NCBI RefSeq assembly: GCF_900187505.1
Contig: NZ_FYDL01000007.1
Span: 1-64,000, forward strand
From: Pseudomonas sp. Irchel s3h17
GTDB lineage: Bacteria > Pseudomonadota > Gammaproteobacteria > Pseudomonadales > Pseudomonadaceae
Reading direction: 5' to 3'
Length of the DNA: 64,000 bases
Shown here one piece after another: positions 35,404 to 47,383 of the stretch; within the stretch, counting starts at the first letter, position 1, and each line of letters opens with the position of its first letter. The notes under the pieces are model-generated. The model searched no databases. It saw nothing but the letters and a program-made list of their open reading frames with translations, and had not been told where the DNA came from. A program made the translations under genes and the position numbers.

Positions 35404-36867
35404 TCAGCCCACCAGGCCGGTTTGCTGAACCAGGTTCAGCAGCGGTTGCGGGTAGACGCCCAGGAAGAACGCCAGGGCGGCGATGGCCAGCAGCATGACG
35501 CCACCTGCCTTTTGCTCCCAGTGCAGCTGAGCGTCGACGCGACGCAGGTTGGGTTCGATCAGGAACAGGGTGACCATCACGCGCAGGTAGTAGAAGACGC
35601 CAATGGCGCTACCCAGTACCAGCGAGCCGACCAGCCACCACTGGTGCGATTCGACACCGGTGGCAATGATGTAGAACTTGCCGATGAAGCCTGCGGTCAG
35701 CGGGATACCGGCCAGGGACAACATCATCACGGTCAGTACGGCGGTCAGGTACGGACGACGCCAGAACAGGCCGCGGTACTCGTACAGGGCGTCTGCGTCA
35801 CGGCCTTTGTACGGCGAGGACATCAGGGTGATCACGCCGAAGGCGCCGAGGCTGGTGATCACGTAGGTGACCAGGTACACGCCGATGGCTTCCAGTGCCA
35901 GGCCCTTGCTCGCCACCAGGGCAATCAGCAGGTAGCCGAAGTGGGCGATGGAGGAGTAACCCAGCAGACGCTTGAGGTTGCTCTGGGTCAGCGCCAGCAG
36001 GTTACCGAACAGGATCGAGGCAATCGCGATCACGGTCAGCACGGTGCTCAACACACCGCTGTTGGCCACTGGCGACATCTGGAACAGGCGCACCATCACC
36101 GCGAACACGGCGACTTTGGACGCGGTGGCCAGGAACGCGGCCACCGGTGCCGGAGCACCTTCGTACACGTCCGGGGTCCAGAGGTGGAACGGTACCAGCG
36201 ACAACTTGAACGCCAGGCCGATCAGCATCATGCCCAGGCCCAGTTGGGCCAGCGGGCTAGGCAGGCCGGTGGCTTCCAGCGCCATGCCGATGCCGCTGAA
36301 GCTCAGGGTGCCGGCTTCGGCGTAGAGCAGGGCCATGCCGAACAACAGGAACGCGGAGCCGGCGGCCGACAGCACCATGTACTTGATGCCGGCTTCCAGC
36401 GAGCGCTTATTGAAGAAGGCATAGGCCACCAGGCCGTAGACCGGTACCGAGAGCAGTTCCAGGCCGATGAACAAGCCGGCCAGGTGCTGCGCGCTGACCA
36501 GGACCAGGCCGCCGGCGGCGGCCATCAGGATCAGCAGGTACAGTTCTTCACGGTTGCCCGGGTAACCGGTGCCGCCATCGCCGAGGTAGGCGTGGGCGAG
36601 GGTGACGCAGGCGAGGGTGGCGACCAGGATCAGCGCCATGTACAGGCAGGCAAAGCTGTCGATTTGCAGCAGTGGGGTCACGGCCAGGGGCGCGACTTTC
36701 AAGGCTGGGAGGATCGACAACAACGCCAGGTTAAGACCCGCCACCGACAGCAGGAAGGTCTGTGAGTGGTTGCGGCGCCATGCGATAGCCAGCATCACCA
36801 CGATGATCGTGGCGCTGGTGATCAACAACGGCGCTAGCGCGATAAAGTGTTGAATCGTGAATTCCAT
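35404..36867 (-). CDS. nuoN: NADH dehydrogenase I subunit N
   Basis: Start at [20 protein letters not shown] (36867), 487 residues, about 14 helices. It is an antiporter-like proton-channel subunit of complex I with the conserved Lys/Glu-bearing helices ([19 protein letters not shown]). The end of the nuo operon; nuoM ends 7 nt before it. Confidence 0.96.
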   Translation of the reverse strand: MEFTIQHFIALAPLLITSATIIVVMLAIAWRRNHSQTFLLSVAGLNLALLSILPALKVAPLAVTPLLQIDSFACLYMALILVATLACVTLAHAYLGDGGTGYPGNREELYLLILMAAAGGLVLVSAQHLAGLFIGLELLSVPVYGLVAYAFFNKRSLEAGIKYMVLSAAGSAFLLFGMALLYAEAGTLSFSGIGMALEATGLPSPLAQLGLGMMLIGLAFKLSLVPFHLWTPDVYEGAPAPVAAFLATASKVAVFAVMVRLFQMSPVANSGVLSTVLTVIAIASILFGNLLALTQSNLKRLLGYSSIAHFGYLLIALVASKGLALEAIGVYLVTYVITSLGAFGVITLMSSPYKGRDADALYEYRGLFWRRPYLTAVLTVMMLSLAGIPLTAGFIGKFYIIATGVESHQWWLVGSLVLGSAIGVFYYLRVMVTLFLIEPNLRRVDAQLHWEQKAGGVMLLAIAALAFFLGVYPQPLLNLVQQTGLVG

Positions 36868-36874
36868 AGCGCTC

Positions 36875-38407
36875 TTACCGGGCCGAAGCGAGTTGAGTGA
36901 AGGCGGTGCCGAGCCATTGCTGCACGCCATGCATGGTGGCGGCAGAGGTATCGAGGAACGGTTGCGGGTAGACGCCGAGGTAAATCAGCAGGCACGCAAG
37001 GCCGAGCACCATGATCAGTTCGCGAGCATCCATGCCGTGCAGCACCGCGTCCGACTTGGACGGGCCGAAGTAGGCACGGTGAATCATGATCAGCGAGTAG
37101 ACCGAACCGAACACCAGGCCCGAGGTGGCAATCGCGGTGATCCATGGCGCACTGGCGAAGGTGCCGATCAGGATCAGGAATTCACCGACGAAGTTACCGG
37201 TACCCGGCAGACCCAGGGAGGCGGCGGCGAAGAACAGGCTGATGGCGGGCAGGTACGCAATCTTCGACCACAGGCCACCCATTTCACGCATGTCGCGGGT
37301 GTGGGTGCGCTCGTAGAGCTGGCCGCTGAGGATAAAGAGTGCCGCCGCCGACAGGCCGTGGGCCAGCATCTGGATCACCGCGCCCTGCAGGGCTTGCAGG
37401 CTGCCGGAGTAGATACCGATCAGCACGAAGCCCATGTGGGAAACGCTGGAGAACGCGATCAGGCGCTTGATGTCGGTCTGGGCAAACGCAAGGAACGCAC
37501 CGTAGAAGATCCCGACCAGGCCCAGGGCCATGGCCACCGGCGCGAACTCGGCCGATGCATTCGGGAACAACGGCAGGGCGAAGCGCAGCAGACCATAGGC
37601 AGCGGTCTTCAGCAGAATACCGGCCAGGTCGACGGAACCGGCGGTCGGTGCCTGTGCGTGGGCATCCGGCAGCCAGGAGTGGAACGGCACCACCGGCAGC
37701 TTGACCGCGAAGGCGATGAAGAAACCGAGCATCAGGATGTACTCGGTGGTCATCGACATCTTGGTTTTCAACAGGTCGGCGTAGTTGAACGTGATCACGC
37801 CCGTGCTGTTGTAGTTGACCAGTACCAGGCCCAGGATCGCCACCAGCATGATCAGGCCGGAAGCCTGAGTGAAGATGAAGAACTTGGTGGCTGCGTAGAT
37901 CCGGGTCTTCTTGCCGTCCGAGGAGCTATGACCCCAGAGCGCGATGAGGAAATACATCGGCACCAGCATCATTTCCCAGAAGAAGAAGAACATGAACAGG
38001 TCGAGGGCCAGGAACACGCCGACGACACCGCCCAGGATCCACATCAGGTTCAGGTGGAAGAAGCCCACATGACGCTGGATCTCTTTCCACGAACACAGTA
38101 CCGAGAGCACACCCAGCAAGCCGGTGAGCAGGATCATCAGCAGCGACAGGCCGTCGAGGGCCAGGTGCACGTTGATGCCGAAGCGCTCGATCCAGACGTG
38201 CTTGAACTCAAGCGCCCAGGTCGGATCGGCGCCAGGCGCCGGGGCAAATGAATAGTCACCGTTGGCCCACAGCCAGAGGCCGAGGGAGAGCAGCAGGGAC
38301 ATGGTGATCAGCGCAATCCAGCGGGGGAGGGTGGCGCCGAAGCGCTCACCCATCCAGCACAGCAGGCCGCCGATGAAGGGAATCAGGATTAGCCAAGGCA
38401 GAATCAT
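36875..38407 (-). CDS. nuoM: NADH dehydrogenase I subunit M
   Basis: 510 residues, about 14 helices, antiporter-like (Mrp-related) proton-pumping subunit. [20 protein letters not shown] and the conserved Glu in [16 protein letters not shown] mark the family. Co-transcribed between nuoL and nuoN. Confidence 0.97.
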   Translation of the reverse strand: MILPWLILIPFIGGLLCWMGERFGATLPRWIALITMSLLLSLGLWLWANGDYSFAPAPGADPTWALEFKHVWIERFGINVHLALDGLSLLMILLTGLLGVLSVLCSWKEIQRHVGFFHLNLMWILGGVVGVFLALDLFMFFFFWEMMLVPMYFLIALWGHSSSDGKKTRIYAATKFFIFTQASGLIMLVAILGLVLVNYNSTGVITFNYADLLKTKMSMTTEYILMLGFFIAFAVKLPVVPFHSWLPDAHAQAPTAGSVDLAGILLKTAAYGLLRFALPLFPNASAEFAPVAMALGLVGIFYGAFLAFAQTDIKRLIAFSSVSHMGFVLIGIYSGSLQALQGAVIQMLAHGLSAAALFILSGQLYERTHTRDMREMGGLWSKIAYLPAISLFFAAASLGLPGTGNFVGEFLILIGTFASAPWITAIATSGLVFGSVYSLIMIHRAYFGPSKSDAVLHGMDARELIMVLGLACLLIYLGVYPQPFLDTSAATMHGVQQWLGTAFTQLASAR

Positions 38408-38447
38408 GACGGGCTCGTTTCCTTTCGCAAGTTCGCAAGGTTCATAG

Positions 38448-40301
38448 TCAGACCGCTACCAGCACGACAGCGCCGATAACCAGCACGGCACCAGCAGCCA
38501 TCGAGGCGGCATACCAACGCAATTGACCTGTTTCGGTACGGCTGAGGGAGTTGTGTCCCCCTTTGGCCAGACGCGGGATCAAACCGATGGTTTGGTCGCA
38601 CGGGTCGTTGCGCAACAAGTGGACGATTGCCAGGTACGGTTTGACGAACAGTTTGTCGTAGATCCAGTCGAAGCCCCAGGCGGCGAACCACCAGGCGCTG
38701 AGCAGACGACCGATGCCGCTGTTGGCAATGGCGGTCACGAAGCGGCGCTTGCCCAGGAACAGCAGGGCAGCCAGCAGGATACCGGACAGGGCGATGGCAC
38801 CCGAGGCGATTTCCAGGCTGTGCTTGGCATCGCCGCCGGCGTGGCCGACGCTTTGTGGCAGTACGCCGTGCAGCGGCGGCACGATCATCGCGCCAATGGC
38901 CGTCGACAGTACGATCAGTACCGACAGTGGCAGCCAGTGGGCAACGCCGTGGCCGGCATGGGCTTCGGTCTTCGCTTCACCGTGGAACGCGATGAAGATC
39001 AGGCGGAAGGTGTACAGCGACGTCATGAAGGCACCCACCAGGCCGGCGTACAGCAGGCCATGGTTACCGCTGGCGAAGGCTTCCCAGAGGATTTCGTCCT
39101 TGGAGTAGAAACCGGCGGTCACCAGTGGCAGGGCCGCCAGGGCCGCGCCGCCAACGATGAAGCTGGCGTAGGCCAGGGGCAGTTTCTTCCACAGGCCGCC
39201 CATCTTGAAGATGTTCTGCTCGTGGTGGCAGGCAACGATCACCGAACCGGACGCAAGGAACAGCAGGGCCTTGAAGAAGGCGTGGGTCATCAGGTGGAAG
39301 ATCGCGCCATCCCAGGCACCAACGCCCAGGGCCAGGAACATGTAGCCGATCTGGCTCATGGTCGAGTAGGCGAGGATGCGCTTGATGTCGGTTTGCACCA
39401 GGGCGGCGAAACCGGCCAGCACCAAGGTCACACCGCCAACCAGGCCAACCAGTTGCAGGACGTCCGGCGCCAGGGCGAACAGACCGTGGGTACGGGCGAT
39501 CAGGTAGACACCGGCGGTCACCATGGTCGCGGCGTGGATCAGTGCCGAAACCGGGGTAGGGCCGGCCATTGCATCCGCCAACCAGGTTTGCAGTGGCAAT
39601 TGTGCGGATTTACCGACAGCGCCGCCCAGCAACATCAGGGTCGCCATGACCATCCAGAAGTCGCCGGCCTGGAATTTCTGTGGTGCCAGCACCAGCAGTT
39701 CCTGGATGTTCAGCGTGCCCAGTTGGGCAAACAGGATGAACAGGCCGATGGCCATGAACACGTCGCCGATACGGGTAACGATGAAGGCCTTGAGTGCGGC
39801 GTTACCGTTGTTGCGGTTGCTGTAGTAGAAACCGATCAACAGGTACGAGCACAGGCCCACGCCTTCCCAGCCGAAGTACAGGAACAACAGGTTATCGCCC
39901 AGGACCAGGAACAGCATGCTGGCGATAAACAGGTTGGTGTAGGCGAAGAAACGCGAGTAGCCGTCTTCACCGCGCATGTACCAGGACGCGAACAGGTGGA
40001 TCAGGAAACCCACGCCGACAACCACGCCCAGCATGGTGACCGAAAGGCCGTCCAGGTACAGGGCGAAGTTCGGCTTGAACTCGCCTACCGCCATCCACTG
40101 CCACAACACCTGGGTGTAGTGGCCGCCTTCAGGCGGTGCAACGTTGAACTGCCAGATCACATAGGTCGCGACGATTGCCGAGAGACCGATGGAGCCGACG
40201 CCGATCAGCGCCGAGAGGTTTTCCGAGAGGCGTCCCCGTGAGAACGCCAGCAGCACAAAACCGATCAGAGGGAACAGGAAAGTCAGATAGAGAAGGTTCA
40301 T
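38448..40301 (-). CDS. nuoL: NADH dehydrogenase I subunit L
   Basis: 617 residues. The largest antiporter-like subunit, with the [20 protein letters not shown] motif, [16 protein letters not shown] and a long C-terminal lateral helix plus anchor helix. It moves protons at the far end of the membrane arm. Its start overlaps the end of nuoK by 4 nt. Confidence 0.97.
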
Positions 40302-40606
40302 CCGCGCATCTCACTGGCAGCGTCGATATCGAGCGTGTGGAAGCGGCGATACAGTTGCAGCAGGATCGCCAGGCCAATACTGGCCTCGGCGGCTGCCAGG
40401 CTGATCACCAGGATGAACATGATCTGTCCATCCGGCTGAGCCCAACGTGCACCGGCAACGATGAACGCCAGTGCAGAGGCGTTCATCATCACTTCCAGGC
40501 TCATCAACACGAAAAGAATGTTGCGGCGGACCATCAGCCCGACCAGGCCGAGGCAGAACAGGATGCCGGCAACGGCAAGACCATGCTCGAGAGGGATAGC
40601 AGGCAT
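40298..40606 (-). CDS. nuoK: NADH dehydrogenase I subunit K
   Basis: 102 residues with three helices, including the two buried Glu residues used in proton transfer ([18 protein letters not shown] and [20 protein letters not shown]). It overlaps nuoL and lies 3 nt after nuoJ. Confidence 0.97.
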
Positions 40607-40609
40607 GAG

Positions 40610-41110
40610 TTACTCCTTCGCCTCGGTGCGGCCCAAATGGAACGCCGTGACGGCTGCGGCGAGCAGCAGCATCGAGGCGAGTTCGACCACCAGCAGGTAA
40701 GGACCGAACAGGCTGATGCCCACGGCCTTGGCGTCTACGGTGGTAAGACCGATGGCGGTGCCGCTGGAGTGGCTGAACAGCACATACAGCAGTTCAGCCA
40801 GCAGCAGGGCCGCAAGCACGACCGGGCCCAGCCAGATGCCGGGCTTGAGCCAGACGCGCTCTTGCTGGACCGAGGCAGGCCCCAGGTTCAGCATCATCAC
40901 CACGAACACGAACAGCACCATGATGGCGCCGGCGTAGGCGATCACTTCCAGGACACCGGCAAATGGAGCGCCGAGGCTGAAAAAGGTCATCGCCACGGCA
41001 ATCAGCGAAATGATCAGGTAGAGCAGGGCGTGCACAGGGTTGGTGTTGGTGATCACGCGAAGCGTGGACACCACCGCGATACCCGATGCGAAATAGAAAG
41101 CGAATTCCAT
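40610..41110 (-). CDS. nuoJ: NADH dehydrogenase I subunit J
   Basis: 166 residues with five helices; the conserved third-helix segment EVIAYAGAIMVLFVFVVMML is present. Part of the hinge between quinone site and proton channels. Confidence 0.96.
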   Translation of the reverse strand: MEFAFYFASGIAVVSTLRVITNTNPVHALLYLIISLIAVAMTFFSLGAPFAGVLEVIAYAGAIMVLFVFVVMMLNLGPASVQQERVWLKPGIWLGPVVLAALLLAELLYVLFSHSSGTAIGLTTVDAKAVGISLFGPYLLVVELASMLLLAAAVTAFHLGRTEAKE

Positions 41111-41119
41111 CTTTCTTCC

Positions 41120-41665
41120 TTAAGGCAGCAAGCTCTTCACGTTGATCGGTTCGGCTTCATTCTGCGCGGCGCCTTTCGGCTTACCGGCAATCGCCATACC
41201 TGCAACACGATAGAAGTTGTAATCAGGGTTTTTGCCGGGGCCGGAGATCAGCAGATCTTCTTTCTCGTAGACCAGGTCCTGACGTTTGAACTCGGCCATT
41301 TCGAAATCCGGTGTCATCTGGATCGCGGTGGTCGGGCAGGCTTCCTCGCAGAGGCCGCAAAAGATGCAGCGCGAGAAGTTGATACGGAAGAACTCCGGGT
41401 ACCAGCGACCGTCTTCGGTTTCAGCTTTCTGCAGCGAGATGCAGCCTACCGGGCACGCCACGGCGCACAGGTTGCAGGCTACACAACGCTCTTCACCGTC
41501 GGGGTCGCGGGTCAGGACGATACGGCCACGAAAGCGCGGCGGCAGGTACACGGCTTCTTCCGGGTACTGCAGCGTGTCGCGCTTGCGGAAGGCATGGCCG
41601 AAGATCATCACCAGGCTGCGAAGCTGGGTGAAGAAGCCATGCACGATGTCAAAAATATACTTCAT
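41120..41665 (-). CDS. nuoI: NADH dehydrogenase I subunit I (two 4Fe-4S clusters)
   Basis: 181 residues. Two ferredoxin motifs, [15 protein letters not shown] and [15 protein letters not shown], bind clusters N6a and N6b, which pass electrons to NuoB. N-terminal amphipathic helix sits against the membrane ([19 protein letters not shown]). Confidence 0.97.
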   Translation of the reverse strand: MKYIFDIVHGFFTQLRSLVMIFGHAFRKRDTLQYPEEAVYLPPRFRGRIVLTRDPDGEERCVACNLCAVACPVGCISLQKAETEDGRWYPEFFRINFSRCIFCGLCEEACPTTAIQMTPDFEMAEFKRQDLVYEKEDLLISGPGKNPDYNFYRVAGMAIAGKPKGAAQNEAEPINVKSLLP

Positions 41666-41677
41666 GATTCTCTATCC

Positions 41678-42685
41678 TCACTGAGCCGCGACGGCGGGCG
41701 TGTTGAGCAACACGATCGCAGCGGTCACCAGCATGTTGATGAGGGTCAGCGGCAGGCAGAACTTCCAGCTGAAATCCATCACTTGGTCATACCGTGGGCG
41801 CGGAATCGAGGCGCGCAGCAGGATGAAGAACATGATGAAAAACGCGGTTTTCAGAGCGAACCAGATGAACGGGATCTGCGGCAGAATGCCGAACGGACCG
41901 TGCCAGCCACCGAAGAACAAGGTCACCAGCAGCGCCGAAATCAACACGATGCCGATGTACTCGCCGACAAAGAACATGCCCCATTTCATGCCGGCGTATT
42001 CAATGTGGTAACCGTCGGCCAGTTCCTGCTCCGCTTCCGGCTGGTCGAACGGGTGACGGTGAGTCACGGCGACGCCGGCAATGAAGAAGGTCAGGAAACC
42101 GAAGATCTGCGGAATGACGAACCACAGGTTCTGCGCCTGGTATTCGACGATGTCGCGCATGTTGAACGAGCCAACCTGGATCACGATGCCCATCAGCGAC
42201 AGGCCCATGAACACTTCGTACGACACGGTCTGTGCCGAGGCCCGCAAGCTGCCCAGCAGGGCGAACTTGTTGTTACTCGACCAGCCGGCGAACAGTACCG
42301 CGTAGACCGACAGGCCGGCCATGGCGAAGAAGAACAGGATGCCGATGTTGATATCCGCCACACCCCAGGTCGGGGTGATCGGGATGATCGCGAAGGCCAT
42401 CAGCAAGGCGCTCATGGCCACGACCGGCGCCAATGTGAAGATCACTTTGTCGGCGAACGGCGGGGTCCAGTCTTCCTTGAAGAACATCTTGATCATGTCG
42501 GCGGCGATCTGGAACGCGCCGAACGGGCCCACCCGGTTCGGACCGTAACGGTCCTGCCAGAGGGCGAGCAGACGACGCTCGACCCAGCTCAGCAGCGCGC
42601 CGCAGACTACTACGGCGAGCAGAATCACGATGGCCTTGAGCACCGCGATGATCACGTCGATCACTTCAGGCGTAAACCAGGTCAT
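41678..42685 (-). CDS. nuoH: NADH dehydrogenase I subunit H
   Basis: 335 residues, eight helices, the heel subunit forming the quinone chamber with NuoB and NuoD. Conserved [20 protein letters not shown] and [20 protein letters not shown] are present. The start overlaps the nuoG stop by 4 nt. Confidence 0.97.
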   Translation of the reverse strand: MTWFTPEVIDVIIAVLKAIVILLAVVVCGALLSWVERRLLALWQDRYGPNRVGPFGAFQIAADMIKMFFKEDWTPPFADKVIFTLAPVVAMSALLMAFAIIPITPTWGVADINIGILFFFAMAGLSVYAVLFAGWSSNNKFALLGSLRASAQTVSYEVFMGLSLMGIVIQVGSFNMRDIVEYQAQNLWFVIPQIFGFLTFFIAGVAVTHRHPFDQPEAEQELADGYHIEYAGMKWGMFFVGEYIGIVLISALLVTLFFGGWHGPFGILPQIPFIWFALKTAFFIMFFILLRASIPRPRYDQVMDFSWKFCLPLTLINMLVTAAIVLLNTPAVAAQ

Positions 42686-45396
42686 TGAGCTGCCTCCTGC
42701 AGACCGTCAACGGATTTGCCAAAGATTGCTGGCGGAATGCCTGCAATACCGGCGGGCAGGGCTACCAGGCCAGCGCCCAGCTCTTCGTTGATGCGCAGTG
42801 GCAGACGCAGCGTCTGGCCAGCGACGTTCAAGCTCAGCAGGGCACCGTCGTTGACACCCAGGCGGTCAGCTTCGGACTTGGCCAGTGCAACATAAGCAGC
42901 CGGAATGCGTTCCTGAACCGGAGCGGCTTTCGAAGAGTTCTCTTCGCTGCCGAACAGGTGGAAGAACGGCACGACCTGCCAGGTGCCTTGGGCCGGGTTG
43001 AACGCGCGCGGAACATTGGCGAACCAGTTCAGCGAATCACCGGTGCTTTCGATCAGGCGGGTGCCCGGGTCGCCAGCGCGGATGTGACCACCGACTTCGT
43101 CCTGGAACTTGTTCCAGGCTTGCGGCGAGTTCCAGCCCGGCGACCAGGCGAACGGCACCTGTTGGCGCGGTTCGACGGAGCCCGAGTAACCTTCCATGGA
43201 GAAGGCGAACGCGGTGTCGTTGTCCTGCGGGGTACGCGGCTCGTGCACGCTGATGTCGGCGCGCATGGCGGTACGACCGGAGTAACGCAGCGGTTCGCGG
43301 GCCAGTTTCATGCCCTTGATGCGGAACGCGGCGGACGGTGCGGCATCGACAATGCGATTCAGAATCGAGGTGCTGGAAGCGACGGCGGCGGTGACGTGGT
43401 CCAGTTGGGTCCAGTCAATCGGCTGGTTCAGCAAGGTGGCGCGCAGGGCATGCAGCCAGCGCCAGCCTTCATGAACCAGGATGCTCGCGTCCATGTACTT
43501 CGGATCGAAGACCTGGAAGAAGCGCTGGGCGCGGCCTTCCTGGCTGACCAGGGTACCGTCGCCTTCAGCAAAGCTGGCGGCTGGCAGCACCAGGTGCGCG
43601 CGGTCGCTGGTGGCAGTCTTCTGATGGTCGGCGACGATCAGCACTTTCGCAGCGGTCAGGGCAGCATCGACCTTGGCCTTGTCGGTACGGGTGTACAGAT
43701 CGTTTTCCAGTACGACGATGGCGTCGGCCTTACCGTCGATCACGGCTTGCAGCGCGGCGTCGACCGATTCGCCACCGAGCATGGCAAGGCCGAGGCTATT
43801 GGCCTCTGGCACGATCAGGCTGATGGAACCGTTCTTCTCGCGCAGCTTCAACGCCTTGGCAATGTTCGCAGCAGCTTCGATCAGGGCTTTGGAGCCCAGG
43901 GAAGTACCGGCGATGATCAGTGGACGCTTGGCTGCGAGCAGGGCGTCGGCAATGCGCTTGGCCAGCTCGAGTGCTTCGCTGTCCAGGTCTTCAACCGCTG
44001 GAGCGCTGGCGTCGAGGGCGTGAGCCACGGCGAAACCGATGCGAGCCAGGTCGTCCGGCGCGGCGTGAACGCACTCTTCGGCGATGTCGTCGAGCTTGGT
44101 TTCAGCCAGGCTGGCGATGAACAGCGGGTTCATCGCGTGCTGGCCGATGTTCTTCACGGCGGCGTCGAGCCAAGGCTGAACGCGCATGGCGTCGGCCATG
44201 TCTTCGGCCTTGCCCTTGACCGATTGACGCAGGGACAGGGCCATGCGCGCAGCGGTCTGGGTCAGGTCTTCACCGAGGACGAACACGGCGTCGTGGTCTT
44301 CGATGTCGCGCATGTTCGGGATCGGCAGCGGGCTGTCTTTCAACACCTGCATGACCAGGCGAATGCGTTCCAGCTCGGCCGCTTCGATACCGGAGTAGAA
44401 GTGCTCGGCGCCGACCAGTTCGCGCAGCGCGTAGTTGCTTTCAAGGCTGGCGCGCGGAGAACCGATACCGACGATGTTGCGACCGCGCAGCAGCTCGGCG
44501 GCTTTATCCAGGGCTTCGTCCAGGCTCAGCTTGGCGCCGTTGGCCAGCAATGGCTGACGCGGACGGTCTTCGCGGTTGACGTAGCCATAGCCGAAACGGC
44601 CACGGTCGCACAGGAAGTACTGGTTCACCGAACCGTTGAAACGGTTTTCGATGCGACGCAATTCGCCGTAGCGCTCGCCCGGGGAGATGTTGCAACCGCT
44701 GGAGCAGCCATGGCAGATGCTCGGCGAGAACTGCATGTCCCACTTGCGGTTGTAGCGCTCGGAGTGAGTCTTGTCGGTGAACACACCGGTCGGGCAGACC
44801 TCGGTGAGGTTGCCGGAGAACTCGCTTTCCAGGACGCCGTCTTCAACGCGACCGAAGTACACGTTGTCGTGGGCGCCGAATACGCCGAGGTCGGTGCCGC
44901 CGGCGTAGTCCTTATAGAAGCGTACGCAGCGATAGCAGGCGATGCAGCGGTTCATCTCGTGGGAAATGAACGGGCCCAGTTGCTGGTTCTGGTGGGTACG
45001 CTTGGTGAAGCGGTAACGGCGCTCGTTGTGGCCGGTCATTACCGTCATGTCTTGCAGGTGGCAGTGACCGCCTTCTTCACAGACCGGGCAGTCGTGAGGG
45101 TGGTTGGTCATCAGCCATTCAACAACACTGGCGCGGAAGGCCTTGGATTCTTCATCTTCGATGGAGATCCAGGTGCCGTCGGTGGCAGGGGTCATGCAGG
45201 ACATCACGATACGACCGCGAGTGTCGTTTTCATCGGTGTACTGCTTGACCGCGCACTGGCGGCAAGCGCCAACGCTGCCAAGGGCTGGGTGCCAGCAGAA
45301 ATAAGGGATATCGAGGCCTAGCGACAGACATGCCTGTAACAGGTTGTCTGCCCCATCGACTTCGAGCTCTTTGCCGTCTACGTGGATAGTGGCCAT
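42682..45396 (-). CDS. nuoG: NADH dehydrogenase I subunit G
   Basis: 904 residues. The N-terminal 2Fe-2S domain has [20 protein letters not shown]; His/Cys cluster residues in [20 protein letters not shown] and [16 protein letters not shown] follow; the 4Fe-4S ligands of the molybdopterin-type domain are in [20 protein letters not shown], including the C-terminal N7-type site of the long bacterial form. It carries electrons from NuoF toward NuoI. A 135-bp gap separates it from nuoF, unusual in this tightly packed operon. Confidence 0.97.
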   Translation of the reverse strand: MATIHVDGKELEVDGADNLLQACLSLGLDIPYFCWHPALGSVGACRQCAVKQYTDENDTRGRIVMSCMTPATDGTWISIEDEESKAFRASVVEWLMTNHPHDCPVCEEGGHCHLQDMTVMTGHNERRYRFTKRTHQNQQLGPFISHEMNRCIACYRCVRFYKDYAGGTDLGVFGAHDNVYFGRVEDGVLESEFSGNLTEVCPTGVFTDKTHSERYNRKWDMQFSPSICHGCSSGCNISPGERYGELRRIENRFNGSVNQYFLCDRGRFGYGYVNREDRPRQPLLANGAKLSLDEALDKAAELLRGRNIVGIGSPRASLESNYALRELVGAEHFYSGIEAAELERIRLVMQVLKDSPLPIPNMRDIEDHDAVFVLGEDLTQTAARMALSLRQSVKGKAEDMADAMRVQPWLDAAVKNIGQHAMNPLFIASLAETKLDDIAEECVHAAPDDLARIGFAVAHALDASAPAVEDLDSEALELAKRIADALLAAKRPLIIAGTSLGSKALIEAAANIAKALKLREKNGSISLIVPEANSLGLAMLGGESVDAALQAVIDGKADAIVVLENDLYTRTDKAKVDAALTAAKVLIVADHQKTATSDRAHLVLPAASFAEGDGTLVSQEGRAQRFFQVFDPKYMDASILVHEGWRWLHALRATLLNQPIDWTQLDHVTAAVASSTSILNRIVDAAPSAAFRIKGMKLAREPLRYSGRTAMRADISVHEPRTPQDNDTAFAFSMEGYSGSVEPRQQVPFAWSPGWNSPQAWNKFQDEVGGHIRAGDPGTRLIESTGDSLNWFANVPRAFNPAQGTWQVVPFFHLFGSEENSSKAAPVQERIPAAYVALAKSEADRLGVNDGALLSLNVAGQTLRLPLRINEELGAGLVALPAGIAGIPPAIFGKSVDGLQEAAQ

Positions 45397-45531
45397 GGTT
45401 CAAAGTTCTTCGTTGGCCCGGTGTCAGCGGGCGTGGCTAATGGAATCTTGTTATCCGCGTGAATCAGAACAGCCGCTTGCGGCGTCATCACACGAAAAGC
45501 TGCGGGCACGGACCCTTCGCTTTTTTAAGCG

Positions 45532-46887
45532 TTACGCGCCGACTACGATCGGCCTTGCCAGAGGCGGGACGGCGGCGCTGGTAGGCGCGATGCCGGCTTC
45601 GAACTCTGGGCGGAAGTATTTGATTGCGCTGCCCAACGGCTCCACGGCGCCCGGTGCGTGAGCACAGAAGGTCTTGCCTGGGCCGAGGAAGCCGACCAGA
45701 CCCAGCAGGGTCTCGATGTCGCCGGGCTGACCTTCGCCGTTCTCGATGGCCATCAGGAGCTTGACGCTCCATGGCAAGCCATCGCGGCACGGGGTGCAGA
45801 AACCACAGGACTCGCGGGCGAAGAACTGCTCCATGTTGCGCAGCAGGGACACCATGTTGACGCTGTCGTCCACCGCCATGGCCAGGCCGGTACCCATGCG
45901 GGTGCCCACTTTGGCGATGCCGCCGGCGTACATTTGTGCGTCCAGGTGCTCCGGCAGCAGGAAGCCGGTACCGGCGCCGCCTGGCTGCCAGCACTTGAGC
46001 TTGAAGCCGTCGCGCATACCGCCGGCGTAGTCTTCGAACAACTCACGGCCGGTGACGCCGAATGGCAGTTCCCACAGACCCGGGTTCTTGACCTTGCCGG
46101 AGAAGCCCATGAGCTTGGTGCCCATGTCGTCACTGCCTTCGCGGGCCAACGATTTGTACCACTCCACGCCGTCGCCGATGATCGCCGGCACGTTGCACAG
46201 GGTCTCGACGTTGTTCACGCACGTCGGCTTGCCCCACACGCCAACGGCGGCCGGGAAGGGCGGCTTGGAGCGCGGGTTGGCGCGGCGGCCTTCGAGGGAG
46301 TTGATCAGTGCGGTTTCTTCACCGCAGATATAACGCCCGGCGCCGGTGTGGACGAACAGCTCGAAATCGAAGCCGCTGCCTAGAATGTTTTTACCCAGCA
46401 GGCCTGCTGCCTTGGCTTCTTCCACGGCACGGTTGAGGTGCTTGGCGGCGGTGGTGTACTCGCCACGCAGGAAGATGTAGCCACGGTAGGTTTTCAGCGC
46501 GCGAGCGCTGATCAGCATGCCTTCGATCAGCAGATGGGGCAGTTGCTCCATCAGCATGCGGTCTTTCCAGGTGTTCGGCTCCATCTCGTCCGCGTTGCAT
46601 AGCAGGTAGCGGATGTCGATGGATTCGTCCTTGGGCATCAGGCCCCACTTGACGCCCGTGGGAAAGCCTGCACCGCCGCGACCTTTCAAGCCTGCGTCTT
46701 TCACGGTCTGGACGATGTCGTCCTGGGCCATGTCGGCGAAGGCCTTGCGTGCGGCGGCGTAGCCGTTCTTGGCCTGGTACTCGTCGAGCCAGACTGCCTC
46801 GCCGTCGTCACGCAGGCGCCAGGTCAGCGGATGAGTCTCTGGCGAGCGCTTGATGCGGTTGGCAGGGCCGAAGGAAGTCAGGGTCAT
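45532..46887 (-). CDS. nuoF: NADH dehydrogenase I subunit F (NADH- and FMN-binding)
   Basis: 451 residues. [20 protein letters not shown] binds [24 protein letters not shown] and the [19 protein letters not shown] loop bind FMN, and [12 protein letters not shown] holds cluster N3. It is the NADH-oxidising subunit; its start overlaps nuoE by 4 nt. Confidence 0.97.
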   Translation of the reverse strand: MTLTSFGPANRIKRSPETHPLTWRLRDDGEAVWLDEYQAKNGYAAARKAFADMAQDDIVQTVKDAGLKGRGGAGFPTGVKWGLMPKDESIDIRYLLCNADEMEPNTWKDRMLMEQLPHLLIEGMLISARALKTYRGYIFLRGEYTTAAKHLNRAVEEAKAAGLLGKNILGSGFDFELFVHTGAGRYICGEETALINSLEGRRANPRSKPPFPAAVGVWGKPTCVNNVETLCNVPAIIGDGVEWYKSLAREGSDDMGTKLMGFSGKVKNPGLWELPFGVTGRELFEDYAGGMRDGFKLKCWQPGGAGTGFLLPEHLDAQMYAGGIAKVGTRMGTGLAMAVDDSVNMVSLLRNMEQFFARESCGFCTPCRDGLPWSVKLLMAIENGEGQPGDIETLLGLVGFLGPGKTFCAHAPGAVEPLGSAIKYFRPEFEAGIAPTSAAVPPLARPIVVGA

Positions 46888-47381
46888 ACGTAGCCCTCCA
46901 ACAGCTTGGCAACGCCAGCTGGCTGTACGTCACCGAAGGTGTCGTCGTCGATCATCAGTGCCGGGGCCTTGTCGCAGTTGCCCAGGCAGCAGACCGGCAG
47001 CAGGGTGAAGCGGCCGTCGGCGGTGGTCTGGCCCAGGCCGATGCCCAGCTTGCTCTGGATCTCGCTAACCACGGATTCGTGGCCACCGATGTAGCAGACC
47101 ATGCTGTCGCAGACGCGAATGATGTGGCGGCCGACCGGCTGGCGGAAGATCTGGCTGTAGAACGTCGCCACGCCTTCAACGTCGCTGGCCGGGATGCCGA
47201 GGATCTCGCCGATGGCGTACAGGGCGCCGTCCGGCACCCAGCCACGTTCCTTCTGGACGATCTTCAGGGCTTCGATCGACGCCGCGCGCGGGTCTTCGTA
47301 GTGATGCAGCTCGTGCTCGATGGCCGAGCGCTCGGTTTCGCTCAGGGCGAAACGGTCTGTCTGGATAAGCGTGCTGTTCAT
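46884..47381 (-). CDS. nuoE: NADH dehydrogenase I subunit E
   Basis: 165 residues, thioredoxin-like 2Fe-2S protein with ligands in [12 protein letters not shown] and [20 protein letters not shown] (cluster N1a). Docks on NuoF. It lies 2 nt after nuoCD. Confidence 0.97.
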   Translation of the reverse strand: MNSTLIQTDRFALSETERSAIEHELHHYEDPRAASIEALKIVQKERGWVPDGALYAIGEILGIPASDVEGVATFYSQIFRQPVGRHIIRVCDSMVCYIGGHESVVSEIQSKLGIGLGQTTADGRFTLLPVCCLGNCDKAPALMIDDDTFGDVQPAGVAKLLEGYV

Positions 47382-47383
47382 GC

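Noticed and set aside
42685..45321. 878-codon open frame antisense to nuoG (and similar frames opposite gltX, nuoL, idh, purB, uvrB)
   Set aside because: GC-rich codon use leaves the opposite strand free of stops; the proteins have no known domains while the sense genes are unmistakable.
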